Source of the DNA: a virus
Direction: 5' to 3' (one strand)
DNA length: 23,652 nucleotides
Virus record (IMG/VR): IMGVR_UViG_3300010885_051008
Span: 1-23,652 of that record
Positions within the stretch are counted from its first letter, which is position 1; each line of letters starts with the position of its first letter. Shown in pieces: positions 8,921-15,218 of the stretch. Below the pieces are notes generated by a model. It saw nothing but the letters and a program-made list of their open reading frames with translations. It searched no databases and was not told where the DNA came from. Position numbers and translations under genes: made by a program.

Positions 8921-9734
8921 ACTAAAGCATAACAAAAAACGCAATACCGCGTTTTTATTTGAAGCCTTAGTGAAAGAATTAACAAAAGCAGTGCTTTATG
9001 ATGATAAAGCTAAGCAAAAAAGTGTTTCAACGCTTATTAAAGAACACTTCAAGAAGAATACCGTTCTTGAAAAAGAATTATCTCTCTATAAGCAACTGTC
9101 AGATACAAAAGAATTTCCACAAGATTACGCAGAGAAGCTTATTAATCGTATTCGCGAAGAACATCAAAAGTTAAACGAAAAAGATATCTTTGATGAACAA
9201 AGCAAGCTTATAGGCAAGATTAATAAAACAATCGGAGTGCAGGTATATGATAACTTCGTACCTAACTATAAAACTCTAGCCTCTGTATCTCAAATTTTTA
9301 ATACATCAGTTCCGCAAACAAAAAAGATCATTCTAGAGCAGGAATTACTAGGAAATATTACTTCTAAAAAATTAGAAGAAAAGAAAGAATTACAACCAAT
9401 CGACTCTCTAACATTTAAGGTTGCTGTAGATAAATTTAACAAGATATACGGAGAGAAGATTCTCCCAGAACAAAAAGAGCTTCTACATAAATTTATTAAC
9501 TATGCAGATGATGATGTTGATCTTAAGCTATACCTAAGCGAACAATTAAAGAAGATAGATAGCGAAGTTAATCTTGTTTTAGAAAGCGACATTATTAAAA
9601 ACAACGAAGACCTTCTCTATAAGGTAACCTTATTAAAAGAACAGGTATCTGAAATTAAATTTGATAATGTTACATCCGAAGTTATTGAAAAAGTAATAAA
9701 TATCTACGAATTCTTAAGTGAGGTGAAAAATTAA
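8895..9734 (+). CDS. Unknown helical protein between portal and protease
   Basis: 279 residues, almost entirely charged helix. It begins with a very basic stretch (about residues 3-16), then NTAFLFEALVKELTKAVL and EHFKKNTVLEKELSLYKQL. It starts inside the portal gene (26-base overlap) with GGAG at 8884-8887 at good spacing, so translation is probably coupled to the portal. The next gene starts on the last base of its stop (TAATG). I think NTAFLFEALVKELTK-type starts recur in T4-like aquatic phages, but no function is known to me. A prohead core or portal-associated assembly role fits the position. No membrane segment or catalytic motif is visible. Confidence 0.65.
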   Translation: MQKKIEKPKLKHNKKRNTAFLFEALVKELTKAVLYDDKAKQKSVSTLIKEHFKKNTVLEKELSLYKQLSDTKEFPQDYAEKLINRIREEHQKLNEKDIFDEQSKLIGKINKTIGVQVYDNFVPNYKTLASVSQIFNTSVPQTKKIILEQELLGNITSKKLEEKKELQPIDSLTFKVAVDKFNKIYGEKILPEQKELLHKFINYADDDVDLKLYLSEQLKKIDSEVNLVLESDIIKNNEDLLYKVTLLKEQVSEIKFDNVTSEVIEKVINIYEFLSEVKN

Positions 9735-10294
9735 TGCCTATTCAGTTAACGCTTAGGGAGCCATCACCAATTGGCGGCAATCTTGTATTAAAAGATAAGG
9801 CAGGTAAGCGTATTACTGTTGCTGTACGTCGTACTCTTGATGGTAATTTAATGTTCTCTGGTCATCACTGCATGACAATAGTTGTAATGCCCGAGAAAAG
9901 CAAAATTATAGCCTTTCCAAAGACAGAATTTACGGATGATGTATATGCCAATCAAGATGAATTGTTTAATTTTCTAGTTCACAACGGTGTAGTCACACCA
10001 GATACTATAATTGGCGGTAACATCTATGGTTCAATAGAAGCAAAATATGCTTCTGAAAAGAAAACCGATGAGGATCCTATGGAAGTTGCATTATTAAACA
10101 TACACAACTTCCTACATAAAGATAAACAAGAATATGCTATTCGCAAGCAGTATATTGACGATCTAGAGAAGGAATTATTGAGCGCAGATGATGAAGATAC
10201 AACCGAAATGGGCGAAGTTCCACAGGAGCGCACCAAGGGTAGTATTCCAAAATGGGGATTCCCAAGCCGCGGAATCTATAGATACAATTATTAA
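9734..10294 (+). CDS. Unknown protein of the portal-protease interval
   Basis: 186 residues. The N-terminal two thirds look beta-rich (LVLKDKAGKRITVAVRRT, then MTIVVMPEKSKIIAFPK and FTDDVYANQDELFNFL). An acidic helical segment and a C-terminal SIPKWGFPSRGIYRYNY follow. The start overlaps the previous stop by one base (TAATG), which points to reinitiation or coupling. I recall similar VVMPEKSKIIAFPK proteins near portal genes in related phages, but the function is not established. It is most likely a virion or head-assembly factor by position. No catalytic residues are evident. Confidence 0.65.
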   Translation: MPIQLTLREPSPIGGNLVLKDKAGKRITVAVRRTLDGNLMFSGHHCMTIVVMPEKSKIIAFPKTEFTDDVYANQDELFNFLVHNGVVTPDTIIGGNIYGSIEAKYASEKKTDEDPMEVALLNIHNFLHKDKQEYAIRKQYIDDLEKELLSADDEDTTEMGEVPQERTKGSIPKWGFPSRGIYRYNY

Positions 10295-10305
10295 GGAAAT
10301 TTATT

Positions 10306-10962
10306 ATGAAAATTAAATTAATTTTAAAAGAACAAGGTGAAGGCGCTGTTACCTGTCCCCATTGTAAAGCGCAAGTACCGGCAGGTAAGAAATTTTGTTC
10401 ATCTTGTGGAGAATCACTTGCGGAAGCACCAAAGCAGCAAGTCCAACAACCTAATGCCCAAGGAGTTACTACTTGCCCCCATTGTAAAGCGCAAGTACCG
10501 GCAGGAAAAAATTTCTGTCAAGCTTGCGGTGAGCCTTTACATAAAGACTCAGCAGCAAATGCTCAAAATACTATAGCAAATGCTCAAAAACAGCAGCAAG
10601 ATCTTTCGAAAGCAGCAATGAGTCTTGGTGCGAATCAACAACAGCCGCAACAGCAACAACAGCCGCAACAACAAGTTAAACAGCCAGAGATTAGTACGCA
10701 AAAAATTTCTCAGCAGGCTCAGCAGTCTTACGACAACCCAGATGAAGCTGAACGACAAATGGTTAATAACATAGTAGCAGGATGGTTGCAAAAAGGCCGT
10801 ATAGTAGATAGTAATGGTAACGATGCGGCAGAAAAAGTAAAAGCTATGATGTTAAAGGCGGTTGATGACGAGACTGCACCAGCACTTACACAAATGAATA
10901 ATACTATTTATGTATCTAGCGGCAAACAGATGGTTCCAATGTTTAGATTGGTTGGAAAATGA
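10306..10962 (+). CDS. Tandem zinc-ribbon protein with Gln-rich linker
   Basis: 218 residues. Two near-identical zinc ribbons (CPHCKAQVPAGKKFCSSCG and CPHCKAQVPAGKNFCQACG, at about 17-35 and 57-75) each supply four Cys, like the double zinc ribbons of many regulatory and scaffold proteins. A Gln-rich, probably disordered stretch follows (about 100-145). The C-terminal ~75 residues are a compact helical/beta domain ending PMFRLVGK. The N-terminus, MKIKLILKEQ, ends in Leu-Lys-Glu and resembles a short head-targeting leader cut by a gp21-type protease; this is inference. AAGGAAA precedes the start. The stop overlaps the next start (ATGA). The function is unknown; it could bind nucleic acid or protein, possibly inside the head. 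Confidence 0.75.
   Translation: MKIKLILKEQGEGAVTCPHCKAQVPAGKKFCSSCGESLAEAPKQQVQQPNAQGVTTCPHCKAQVPAGKNFCQACGEPLHKDSAANAQNTIANAQKQQQDLSKAAMSLGANQQQPQQQQQPQQQVKQPEISTQKISQQAQQSYDNPDEAERQMVNNIVAGWLQKGRIVDSNGNDAAEKVKAMMLKAVDDETAPALTQMNNTIYVSSGKQMVPMFRLVGK
10357..10505 (+). repeat. Direct repeat from duplication of the zinc ribbon
   Basis: The 29 bases at 10357-10385 recur without change at 10477-10505, exactly 120 bases (40 codons) downstream and in frame. They encode the first half of each zinc ribbon. Identity at synonymous positions means a recent tandem duplication or gene conversion. The flanking parts of the two ribbons have diverged. Confidence 0.9.
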
Positions 10963-11228
10963 TTTACGATCTATTAACCTTTATACTAGCATGCTATGGA
11001 ATGACAATGATCGTCGTTTATGGGAAAATATTCGACAAAGTAAGACCAGACTGGGAAGTCCTCAAATGCACGATGTGTACGGGCTTTTGGGTTGGATGTC
11101 TGTTATCAATATGCTTGGACACAGAGTTTGGTCTGCTTATAGGTGGATTTATAAGTTCTGGCACAACTTACTTACTAAGCAAGATAGTCAATGATGAAGG
11201 ATTAGTAGTCAAAATAAACAAAGACTAA
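10959..11228 (+). CDS. Small membrane protein with CxxC motif (DUF1360-like)
   Basis: 89 residues. The first hydrophobic segment is at about 3-22, and KCTMCTGFWVGCLLS follows at about 36-50. Further hydrophobic stretches lie at about 45-75, with a Gly-rich GLLIGGFISSGTTYLL. The Cys-x-x-Cys-x-Gly-Phe-Trp-Val-Gly motif before a membrane segment resembles the small DUF1360-type membrane proteins found in bacteria and in many T4-like phages. The start overlaps the previous stop (ATGA). It probably sits in the host inner membrane, but its task is unknown and its place among head genes is not explained. Confidence 0.7.
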   Translation: MIYDLLTFILACYGMTMIVVYGKIFDKVRPDWEVLKCTMCTGFWVGCLLSICLDTEFGLLIGGFISSGTTYLLSKIVNDEGLVVKINKD

Positions 11229-11240
11229 CTATTTAATAAT

Positions 11241-11675
11241 ATGAAACTTACAAAAGAAATTATTAAAAAGCTCATAATGGAAGACAACGTCCCAAATCCA
11301 AATACTGGCGGCGGAAGAGCTTATGGAGCAGCACCTACTAGCCAATATATGCAAAATTATAGAGCTGGTAAGGCCCCAGACAACAATAATAAAGAAGAAT
11401 ATCGCGGTCGCGATCCATATGAAACTGGCGAAGTCGAAACCCATATAAAAGGTGGAGAAGTTTATAGAGTTGTGCAAGGCGCGAATGAATTTGAACTTAT
11501 TTTCGATAAAGAAGATAAAAGCTTATCTCATGGCACTGTTAGACCTATCGGAGAATATAGATTTAATATAGTAAATGGTGCAATAGACTGGGAAAGTGAT
11601 TTAACACCGCCTCATGTTAGAAACGGTGCAGAGTTGGAACGCCAGATATTAGATTATTCTGGTAGAGAGGACTAA
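11241..11675 (+). CDS. Unknown protein with helical leader ending in a possible prohead-protease site
   Basis: 144 residues that I do not recognise. The N-terminus MKLTKEIIKKLIMEDN is a short amphipathic basic helix followed by Ile-Met-Glu, matching the Leu/Ile-x-Glu pattern cut by T4 gp21. A Gly/Asn-rich, probably flexible segment follows (about 20-50), then a small beta-rich domain (about 62-125; EVETHIKGGEVYRVVQGANEFELIF). No purine-rich ribosome-binding site is visible before the ATG; the upstream bases are AACTATTTAATAAT. A minor internal or decoration protein of the head is plausible from position and leader, but unproven. Confidence 0.6.
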   Translation: MKLTKEIIKKLIMEDNVPNPNTGGGRAYGAAPTSQYMQNYRAGKAPDNNNKEEYRGRDPYETGEVETHIKGGEVYRVVQGANEFELIFDKEDKSLSHGTVRPIGEYRFNIVNGAIDWESDLTPPHVRNGAELERQILDYSGRED

Positions 11676-11676
11676 A

Positions 11677-11766
11677 ATGCGTACACAAGTAACTTACATC
11701 CGCCGTTATATGCTACAGCCAGTGCGCCATTGCTGCGCTGGTTCACCTATTAACCCCCTAGGATAA
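11677..11766 (+). CDS. Possible 29-codon leader ORF before gp21
   Basis: ATG at 11677 begins one base after the previous stop and has AGAGG upstream at good spacing. It encodes 29 residues, Arg-rich at first (TYIRRYMLQPVRHCC), and ends with TAA at 11764-11766. That stop lies in the loop of the terminator hairpin that follows. The peptide matches nothing I know. It may be a leader peptide whose translation controls the terminator, a tiny protein, or a chance ORF. Confidence 0.35.
   Translation: MRTQVTYIRRYMLQPVRHCCAGSPINPLG
11717..11743 (+). other. Hairpin inside the short leader region
   Basis: Bases 11717-11726 pair with 11734-11743 (10 pairs, three of them G-T) around a 7-base loop. The right arm ends in GGTT, which could alternatively pair with AACC at 11752-11755 at the left arm of the terminator. 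The hairpin and the terminator could therefore be linked by competing folds. The alternative pairing is only four base pairs. Confidence 0.4.
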
Positions 11767-11782
11767 GTCTTAGGGGGATTTT
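11754..11782 (+). terminator. Intrinsic terminator (possibly partial or regulated) before gp21
   Basis: CCCCCTA (11754-11760) pairs with TAGGGGG (11771-11777). A G-T and a G-C pair extend the stem to nine. A short T-tract (TTTT, 11779-11782) follows. The tract is weak and the gp21 ATG comes only 13 bases later, leaving no room for a promoter, so gp21 must depend on read-through. The stop of the 29-codon ORF lies in the loop. Confidence 0.75.
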
Positions 11783-11795
11783 AAAGAGAATATAA

Positions 11796-12395
11796 ATGGC
11801 ACAAGAATTATTAAGAGAGTTTTACGAATTATGCGCTGGCGGTGTTTGCCAAGACCTCCTAACCGAGGAGGATAAACGCTTTGTTAAAGAGGGCGGTCTT
11901 ATCTTAAGTGGTAAAATTCAAGAAGCCGACGTTAAAAACGGTAATGGACGCAAATACCCAGAGAAAATTTTACGTCGTGAGATAGAAAAGTATCAAGAAA
12001 CAATCCGTGATGGTCGCGCCCTTGGCGAACTCGACCACCCAGAGAGTTCTGTTGTTAACTTAAAGAACGTCTCGCATGTTGTTATGCGCTGCTGGTGGGA
12101 TGGTCCTGCTGTTATGGCAAAGATCAAGGTATTGCCAACACCAAGTGGTCAAATTCTTAAATCGCTTGTAGAAAGTGGTATCAAGCTAGGAATTTCATCG
12201 CGTGGACTAGGAAGTACGCACCAAAGTAATGGCGTAACAATGGTTGATGACGATTTCCAGCTTATTTGCTTTGATATGGTTAGCGAACCAAGCACCCCAG
12301 GTGCATTTATGATGAAAGAGGCAAAAGATCGCCAACTAAAGGTACAAAAAGTACAAAAACTTAGCGAAATGCTAAATAAACTTACCGGACGGTAA
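11796..12395 (+). CDS. gp21: Prohead core protease (gp21-like)
   Basis: The serine protease that matures the prohead by cutting scaffold, capsid and internal proteins after Leu/Ile-x-Glu. Signature segments are NGNGRKYP (48-55), GELDHPESSVVNLKNVSH (77-94) with the likely catalytic His81, and GISSRGLGS (132-140) with the likely nucleophile at Ser134/135. An acidic CFDMVSEPSTPGA (158-170) follows, as in the family. The 199-residue length is close to T4 gp21 (about 212). The ATG has a weak AAAGAGAA site wedged between a terminator hairpin and the start, suggesting that protease output is kept low or regulated. The next gene starts two bases after the stop. Confidence 0.93.
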   Translation: MAQELLREFYELCAGGVCQDLLTEEDKRFVKEGGLILSGKIQEADVKNGNGRKYPEKILRREIEKYQETIRDGRALGELDHPESSVVNLKNVSHVVMRCWWDGPAVMAKIKVLPTPSGQILKSLVESGIKLGISSRGLGSTHQSNGVTMVDDDFQLICFDMVSEPSTPGAFMMKEAKDRQLKVQKVQKLSEMLNKLTGR

Positions 12396-12396
12396 A

Positions 12397-12801
12397 ATGG
12401 ATAAAAAAGAATTAAAGATGTTGCTCAAGCCAATGATCAAAGACCTAATTAAAGAGGTCTTGGCAGAAATTGGCGCAGGAGCAGTACTTGCAGAAGTAAA
12501 AGCTCCACAAAAAGTAGCAGAAAGCAAACCAAATTTTGAAAGAACATACAGAGAAAAGATGGTTGCTCCCGCAGCACAGCAAAAAGCAACAGATACGAAG
12601 AAACGTATGGATGAAGAGTTGAAAAAGTCTGGATTACTAACAAATAGCTTTAATCCATTTGCCGGTACCCAACCACTAAGCGAAAATCAAGCGGCTGGTG
12701 CGGCAGGCGGCAGAGATCCAAGCGACCCAGGTATTGATATTAGTGGATTAGTCGGCAATAGTGCCGCAATTTTTAAAGCCCTAAGTGGCGGAAAGAAGTA
12801 A
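12397..12801 (+). CDS. Small unknown head-cluster protein
   Basis: 134 residues. A basic amphipathic helix opens it (MDKKELKMLLKPMIKDLIKEVLAEIG), with Ile-Lys-Glu and Leu-Ala-Glu sequences that a gp21-type protease could cut. A charged helix follows (about 45-85). The tail is Gly/Ala/Asp-rich with NPFAGTQPL (about 87-95) and DPGIDISGLVGNSAAIFKAL. I think DPGIDISGL-type tails occur in related phages, but I know no function. The position between protease and capsid suggests a core or internal protein. The ribosome-binding site GGACGG lies inside the end of gp21, so translation is probably coupled. Confidence 0.6.
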   Translation: MDKKELKMLLKPMIKDLIKEVLAEIGAGAVLAEVKAPQKVAESKPNFERTYREKMVAPAAQQKATDTKKRMDEELKKSGLLTNSFNPFAGTQPLSENQAAGAAGGRDPSDPGIDISGLVGNSAAIFKALSGGKK

Positions 12802-12804
12802 GAA

Positions 12805-13074
12805 ATGTCAGTTAAATCACCAACACACGCAAGCGCAGCACTACCAGAAGGTGTAAGACCAAGTCTAGAAATGAACGAAGTCCTTATCCGTAAGTTCCTA
12901 AAAAGCTGTAAAAAAGAGGATCTACAAAAAAATGTATTTGATAAGAGCGCAGATGTAAGGCGCTACGAATCAAAACATCGCGCAGACAAGATTCGTCGTA
13001 AGACAAACAAGGAACGTGCCATTCGCGAGCAGCAGGCAGCCGAGAATCTAGAATCTAAGAAAAATAAGAGGTAA
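12805..13074 (+). CDS. bS21-like small basic protein
   Basis: 89 residues, strongly basic and helical. The core VLIRKFLKSCKKEDLQKNV (about 26-44) lines up with the start of ribosomal protein bS21, whose E. coli form reads VALRRFKRSCEKAGVLAEV. The Arg-x-Phe-x-x-Ser-Cys-x-Lys pattern is shared. A second basic helix follows (RRYESKHRADKIRRKTNKER), as in bS21. bS21 sits near the 16S rRNA 3' end and affects translation initiation, and phage copies of bS21 are known. A phage copy here would swap into host ribosomes late in infection; that is inference. About 22 extra residues precede the core. The alternative is an unrelated basic nucleic-acid-binding or head protein. Confidence 0.55.
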   Translation: MSVKSPTHASAALPEGVRPSLEMNEVLIRKFLKSCKKEDLQKNVFDKSADVRRYESKHRADKIRRKTNKERAIREQQAAENLESKKNKR

Positions 13075-13079
13075 TATAA

Positions 13080-13478
13080 ATGAGCGATCAAAGTGTACGT
13101 CTACAGGCTGGCATAAATAACGTCGGCTCATATCAAGTAAGTGGTATTCCATTTGTCACTGGAGGCTTAACTTTGCCACTTACGTCTTCTGCGCCACTAA
13201 GAATTGATTTCCCCAGCATAACTAGCTATTTTGAATTCCGTAATCATGGAAACTATCATGCTAGATTAGCATTTAGCGCAAATGGTTTAAAAGGTACTAA
13301 CTATTATCTAGTTGAACCCTCTGGTTCTGTACAAATTAGGGCTAAAGCAACTTCGGTATTTTTAGCCTCTAACAACCCAACTAATACTCTTTCTAGTTGT
13401 ACACTAATTGCAAGTTTAACTGGAATTACCGGTTACGATCTAGCCACAGGCTTATCTGGCTCAGCGGGTATCGGATAA
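13080..13478 (+). CDS. Small beta-rich probable virion protein
   Basis: 132 residues with alternating polar and hydrophobic strands: NNVGSYQVSGIPFVTGG (about 13-29), then FEFRNHGNYHARLAFSANG, and ending near LIASLTGITGYDLATG. There is no Lys/Glu-rich helix, and the composition is Ser/Gly/Thr/Asn-rich like decoration or fibre-base proteins. I recall proteins with a GSYQVSG.PF.TG start in aquatic phage head clusters, without a proven role. It lies directly before the beta-helix fibre gene (8 bases apart), so a decoration protein or fibre attachment base is plausible. GAGG lies just upstream. Confidence 0.65.
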   Translation: MSDQSVRLQAGINNVGSYQVSGIPFVTGGLTLPLTSSAPLRIDFPSITSYFEFRNHGNYHARLAFSANGLKGTNYYLVEPSGSVQIRAKATSVFLASNNPTNTLSSCTLIASLTGITGYDLATGLSGSAGIG

Positions 13479-13486
13479 ACTAATAA

Positions 13487-15148
13487 ATGCGCATACTCAG
13501 TAATGTAGCCATATCTGGCAACCTTAATTTAGGCTCATCCAATAAGAAAGATACATTTGTTATTGGTACGCCAGACTTAGAAAACAATAACGTCAATACA
13601 GACGTATTTACTGTTTGGGCAAACGCTGATTTTAGAAATAACGTGCAATTGGGTGCCAATAGTGATGATTTTATTACTATTAGTGGCACCCTTTCTGCAT
13701 CTAATGGTTCAATACATACCCTTAGCAGCAGCATAATAAGTTCTTCAAACTTGTATCTAGACGAGTTTATATTTGCTGCCAATACAATACAGGGCGGCGT
13801 CATAGAGGCCACAGAAGGATTATATGTTAACGGAACTGCACAGATTTCGCAAAGCCTAACTGTTCTTGGTAACATATATCTTAGTGGTAACTTAATTGGA
13901 TTTGCAACAGGCTCTGGTGGCGGATCAATTATATCCGTCGATAAAGTTGTTTATGTAGCAAAAACTGGCACACAATATGGAAGCGGAACTCTAGCCGCTC
14001 CATTTAATAATATCCAAAGTGCTATTGATTTTGCTTCTTCTTCCTATCCAACGCATAGCGAGCCTGTATTTATTTATGTATTACCTGGTTTATATGAAGA
14101 AGACGTAACTGTAACTAGAAAAAATTTATATATTAAATCTTTTGCAAATAAAGCAGAATCAAAACTTGTAACTTTTAAAGGCAAGACAACAATAAATATT
14201 CCAAATGCAACTCAAAAATATAATGAGATTGTTGCGTTTGAAGGTATATTTTTTCATGGAAAAGCAGATACTGCAGATGCAGCATTATATCTAAGTTCTG
14301 GTAGCTATGCAACATATGTTAAAGATTGTTATCTTTATACACTAAATGCATCAAATGCTAGCGTATTACGTGCTACTGGTTCTTTTTCAAGCAAAAAAAT
14401 AATTCTTCAAAATTGTATTTTTAATGCAAGCGGATCAAGTGGGGTAAATCAACCTATTATAGATTTAAGGGGTTGCAATACAAAGATAGATACGCTTGAG
14501 TTATATAGCGAAACAGGTGGAACAGGAAACGGTATTAACGTTAATAGCGATGGAATTGTATCTGTAGATCGAGCGATCATAGCTCCATCTACTACTGGAT
14601 ATCCTGTATATAACGCAAGCACTAGAACGCCAACCTTATCAAGTCCATATTCGCTTTTATTAACAAATTCATCTGTTGGATCTGCAAACGGCACAAGTAT
14701 TTATTGTGCAAATTATACATTTTTATGGAATGTGTTGCTGGCAAACGCTACTCCAAAAGTATCTGGCCCGTCTGCACTTGTTAATGTCTATTATAGCCAA
14801 TTAACTGCTGGTTCTAAAATAACTTGGGATACGATAACACCGGTTGCATTACATGAGGAATTCGGACGAGTTACGGCAGAAACGATATCAATAAAAAGCA
14901 ATTTAATAATTAGTTCTGGATCAAATAAGCCAACTGGAACAGCAACTTTAAATGCCGGTAATCCCGCATCTGTTGTTGTAACTAATTCGCTAGTTACAAC
15001 AAGTAGTATTATATTCCTTACAAAACAAACAAATAATCATAGCGCAAATGGTAATATGGCTATTGTTAAAAGCAATGGATCGTTTACGATAACATCCAAT
15101 CATAACGGCGATACCGATGTAGTTGGGTATATGATAGTCAATAATTAA
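13487..15148 (+). CDS. Beta-helix fibre or spike protein, probably attached to the head
   Basis: 553 residues. Residues ~1-145 are short repeated strands (VAISGNLNLG, VQLGANSDDFITISGTL, NIYLSGNLIG), like fibre shafts. Residues ~153-450 begin with YVAKTGTQYGSGTLAAPFNNIQSAIDFA, the usual entry to a right-handed parallel beta-helix of the pectate-lyase type. Asn/Ser/Gly-rich rungs follow (for example CIFNASGSSGVNQPIIDLRGC). The C-terminus (~480-553; GTATLNAGNPASVVVTNSLVT, SSIIFLTKQ, NGSFTITS) matches a tip domain common on phage fibres. It may bind or cut a surface polysaccharide, though no catalytic site is identifiable. The position among head genes suggests a capsid fibre. The ribosome-binding site is weak. 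Confidence 0.75.
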   Translation: MRILSNVAISGNLNLGSSNKKDTFVIGTPDLENNNVNTDVFTVWANADFRNNVQLGANSDDFITISGTLSASNGSIHTLSSSIISSSNLYLDEFIFAANTIQGGVIEATEGLYVNGTAQISQSLTVLGNIYLSGNLIGFATGSGGGSIISVDKVVYVAKTGTQYGSGTLAAPFNNIQSAIDFASSSYPTHSEPVFIYVLPGLYEEDVTVTRKNLYIKSFANKAESKLVTFKGKTTINIPNATQKYNEIVAFEGIFFHGKADTADAALYLSSGSYATYVKDCYLYTLNASNASVLRATGSFSSKKIILQNCIFNASGSSGVNQPIIDLRGCNTKIDTLELYSETGGTGNGINVNSDGIVSVDRAIIAPSTTGYPVYNASTRTPTLSSPYSLLLTNSSVGSANGTSIYCANYTFLWNVLLANATPKVSGPSALVNVYYSQLTAGSKITWDTITPVALHEEFGRVTAETISIKSNLIISSGSNKPTGTATLNAGNPASVVVTNSLVTTSSIIFLTKQTNNHSANGNMAIVKSNGSFTITSNHNGDTDVVGYMIVNN

Positions 15149-15218
15149 TAAAAACTATACTTTTTGTGGTATAAGCACTAATTATAACAAAAGTATTAAA
15201 TAAAATCGAGGTATTTAA
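15149..15218 (+). promoter_or_regulatory. AT-rich gap before the scaffold gene, possible promoter
   Basis: This 70-base gap is very AT-rich and larger than most gaps here. It holds TATAAC at 15183-15188 with a T-rich stretch 16 bases upstream, and ATTAAATA nearer the gene. GAGG at 15208-15211 serves the next start. A late promoter for scaffold and capsid genes would be expected about here, but no consensus is clear. Confidence 0.2.

Noticed and set aside
11705-11785. Possible tRNA-like RNA (GGTTCACC followed by stems)
   Set aside because: No acceptor stem, anticodon arm or proper T-arm could be assembled; the structure is better read as a hairpin plus terminator.
11791-11798. TATAAATG at the gp21 start as a T4 late promoter
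   Set aside because: The box overlaps the start codon, so any transcript would begin downstream of the ATG. The same accidental match occurs at 13075-13082.
13480-13875. Minus-strand open frame of 131 codons opposite the fibre gene start
   Set aside because: It lies fully within the fibre gene's coding sequence, has no supporting start signal, and the + strand protein is clearly real.
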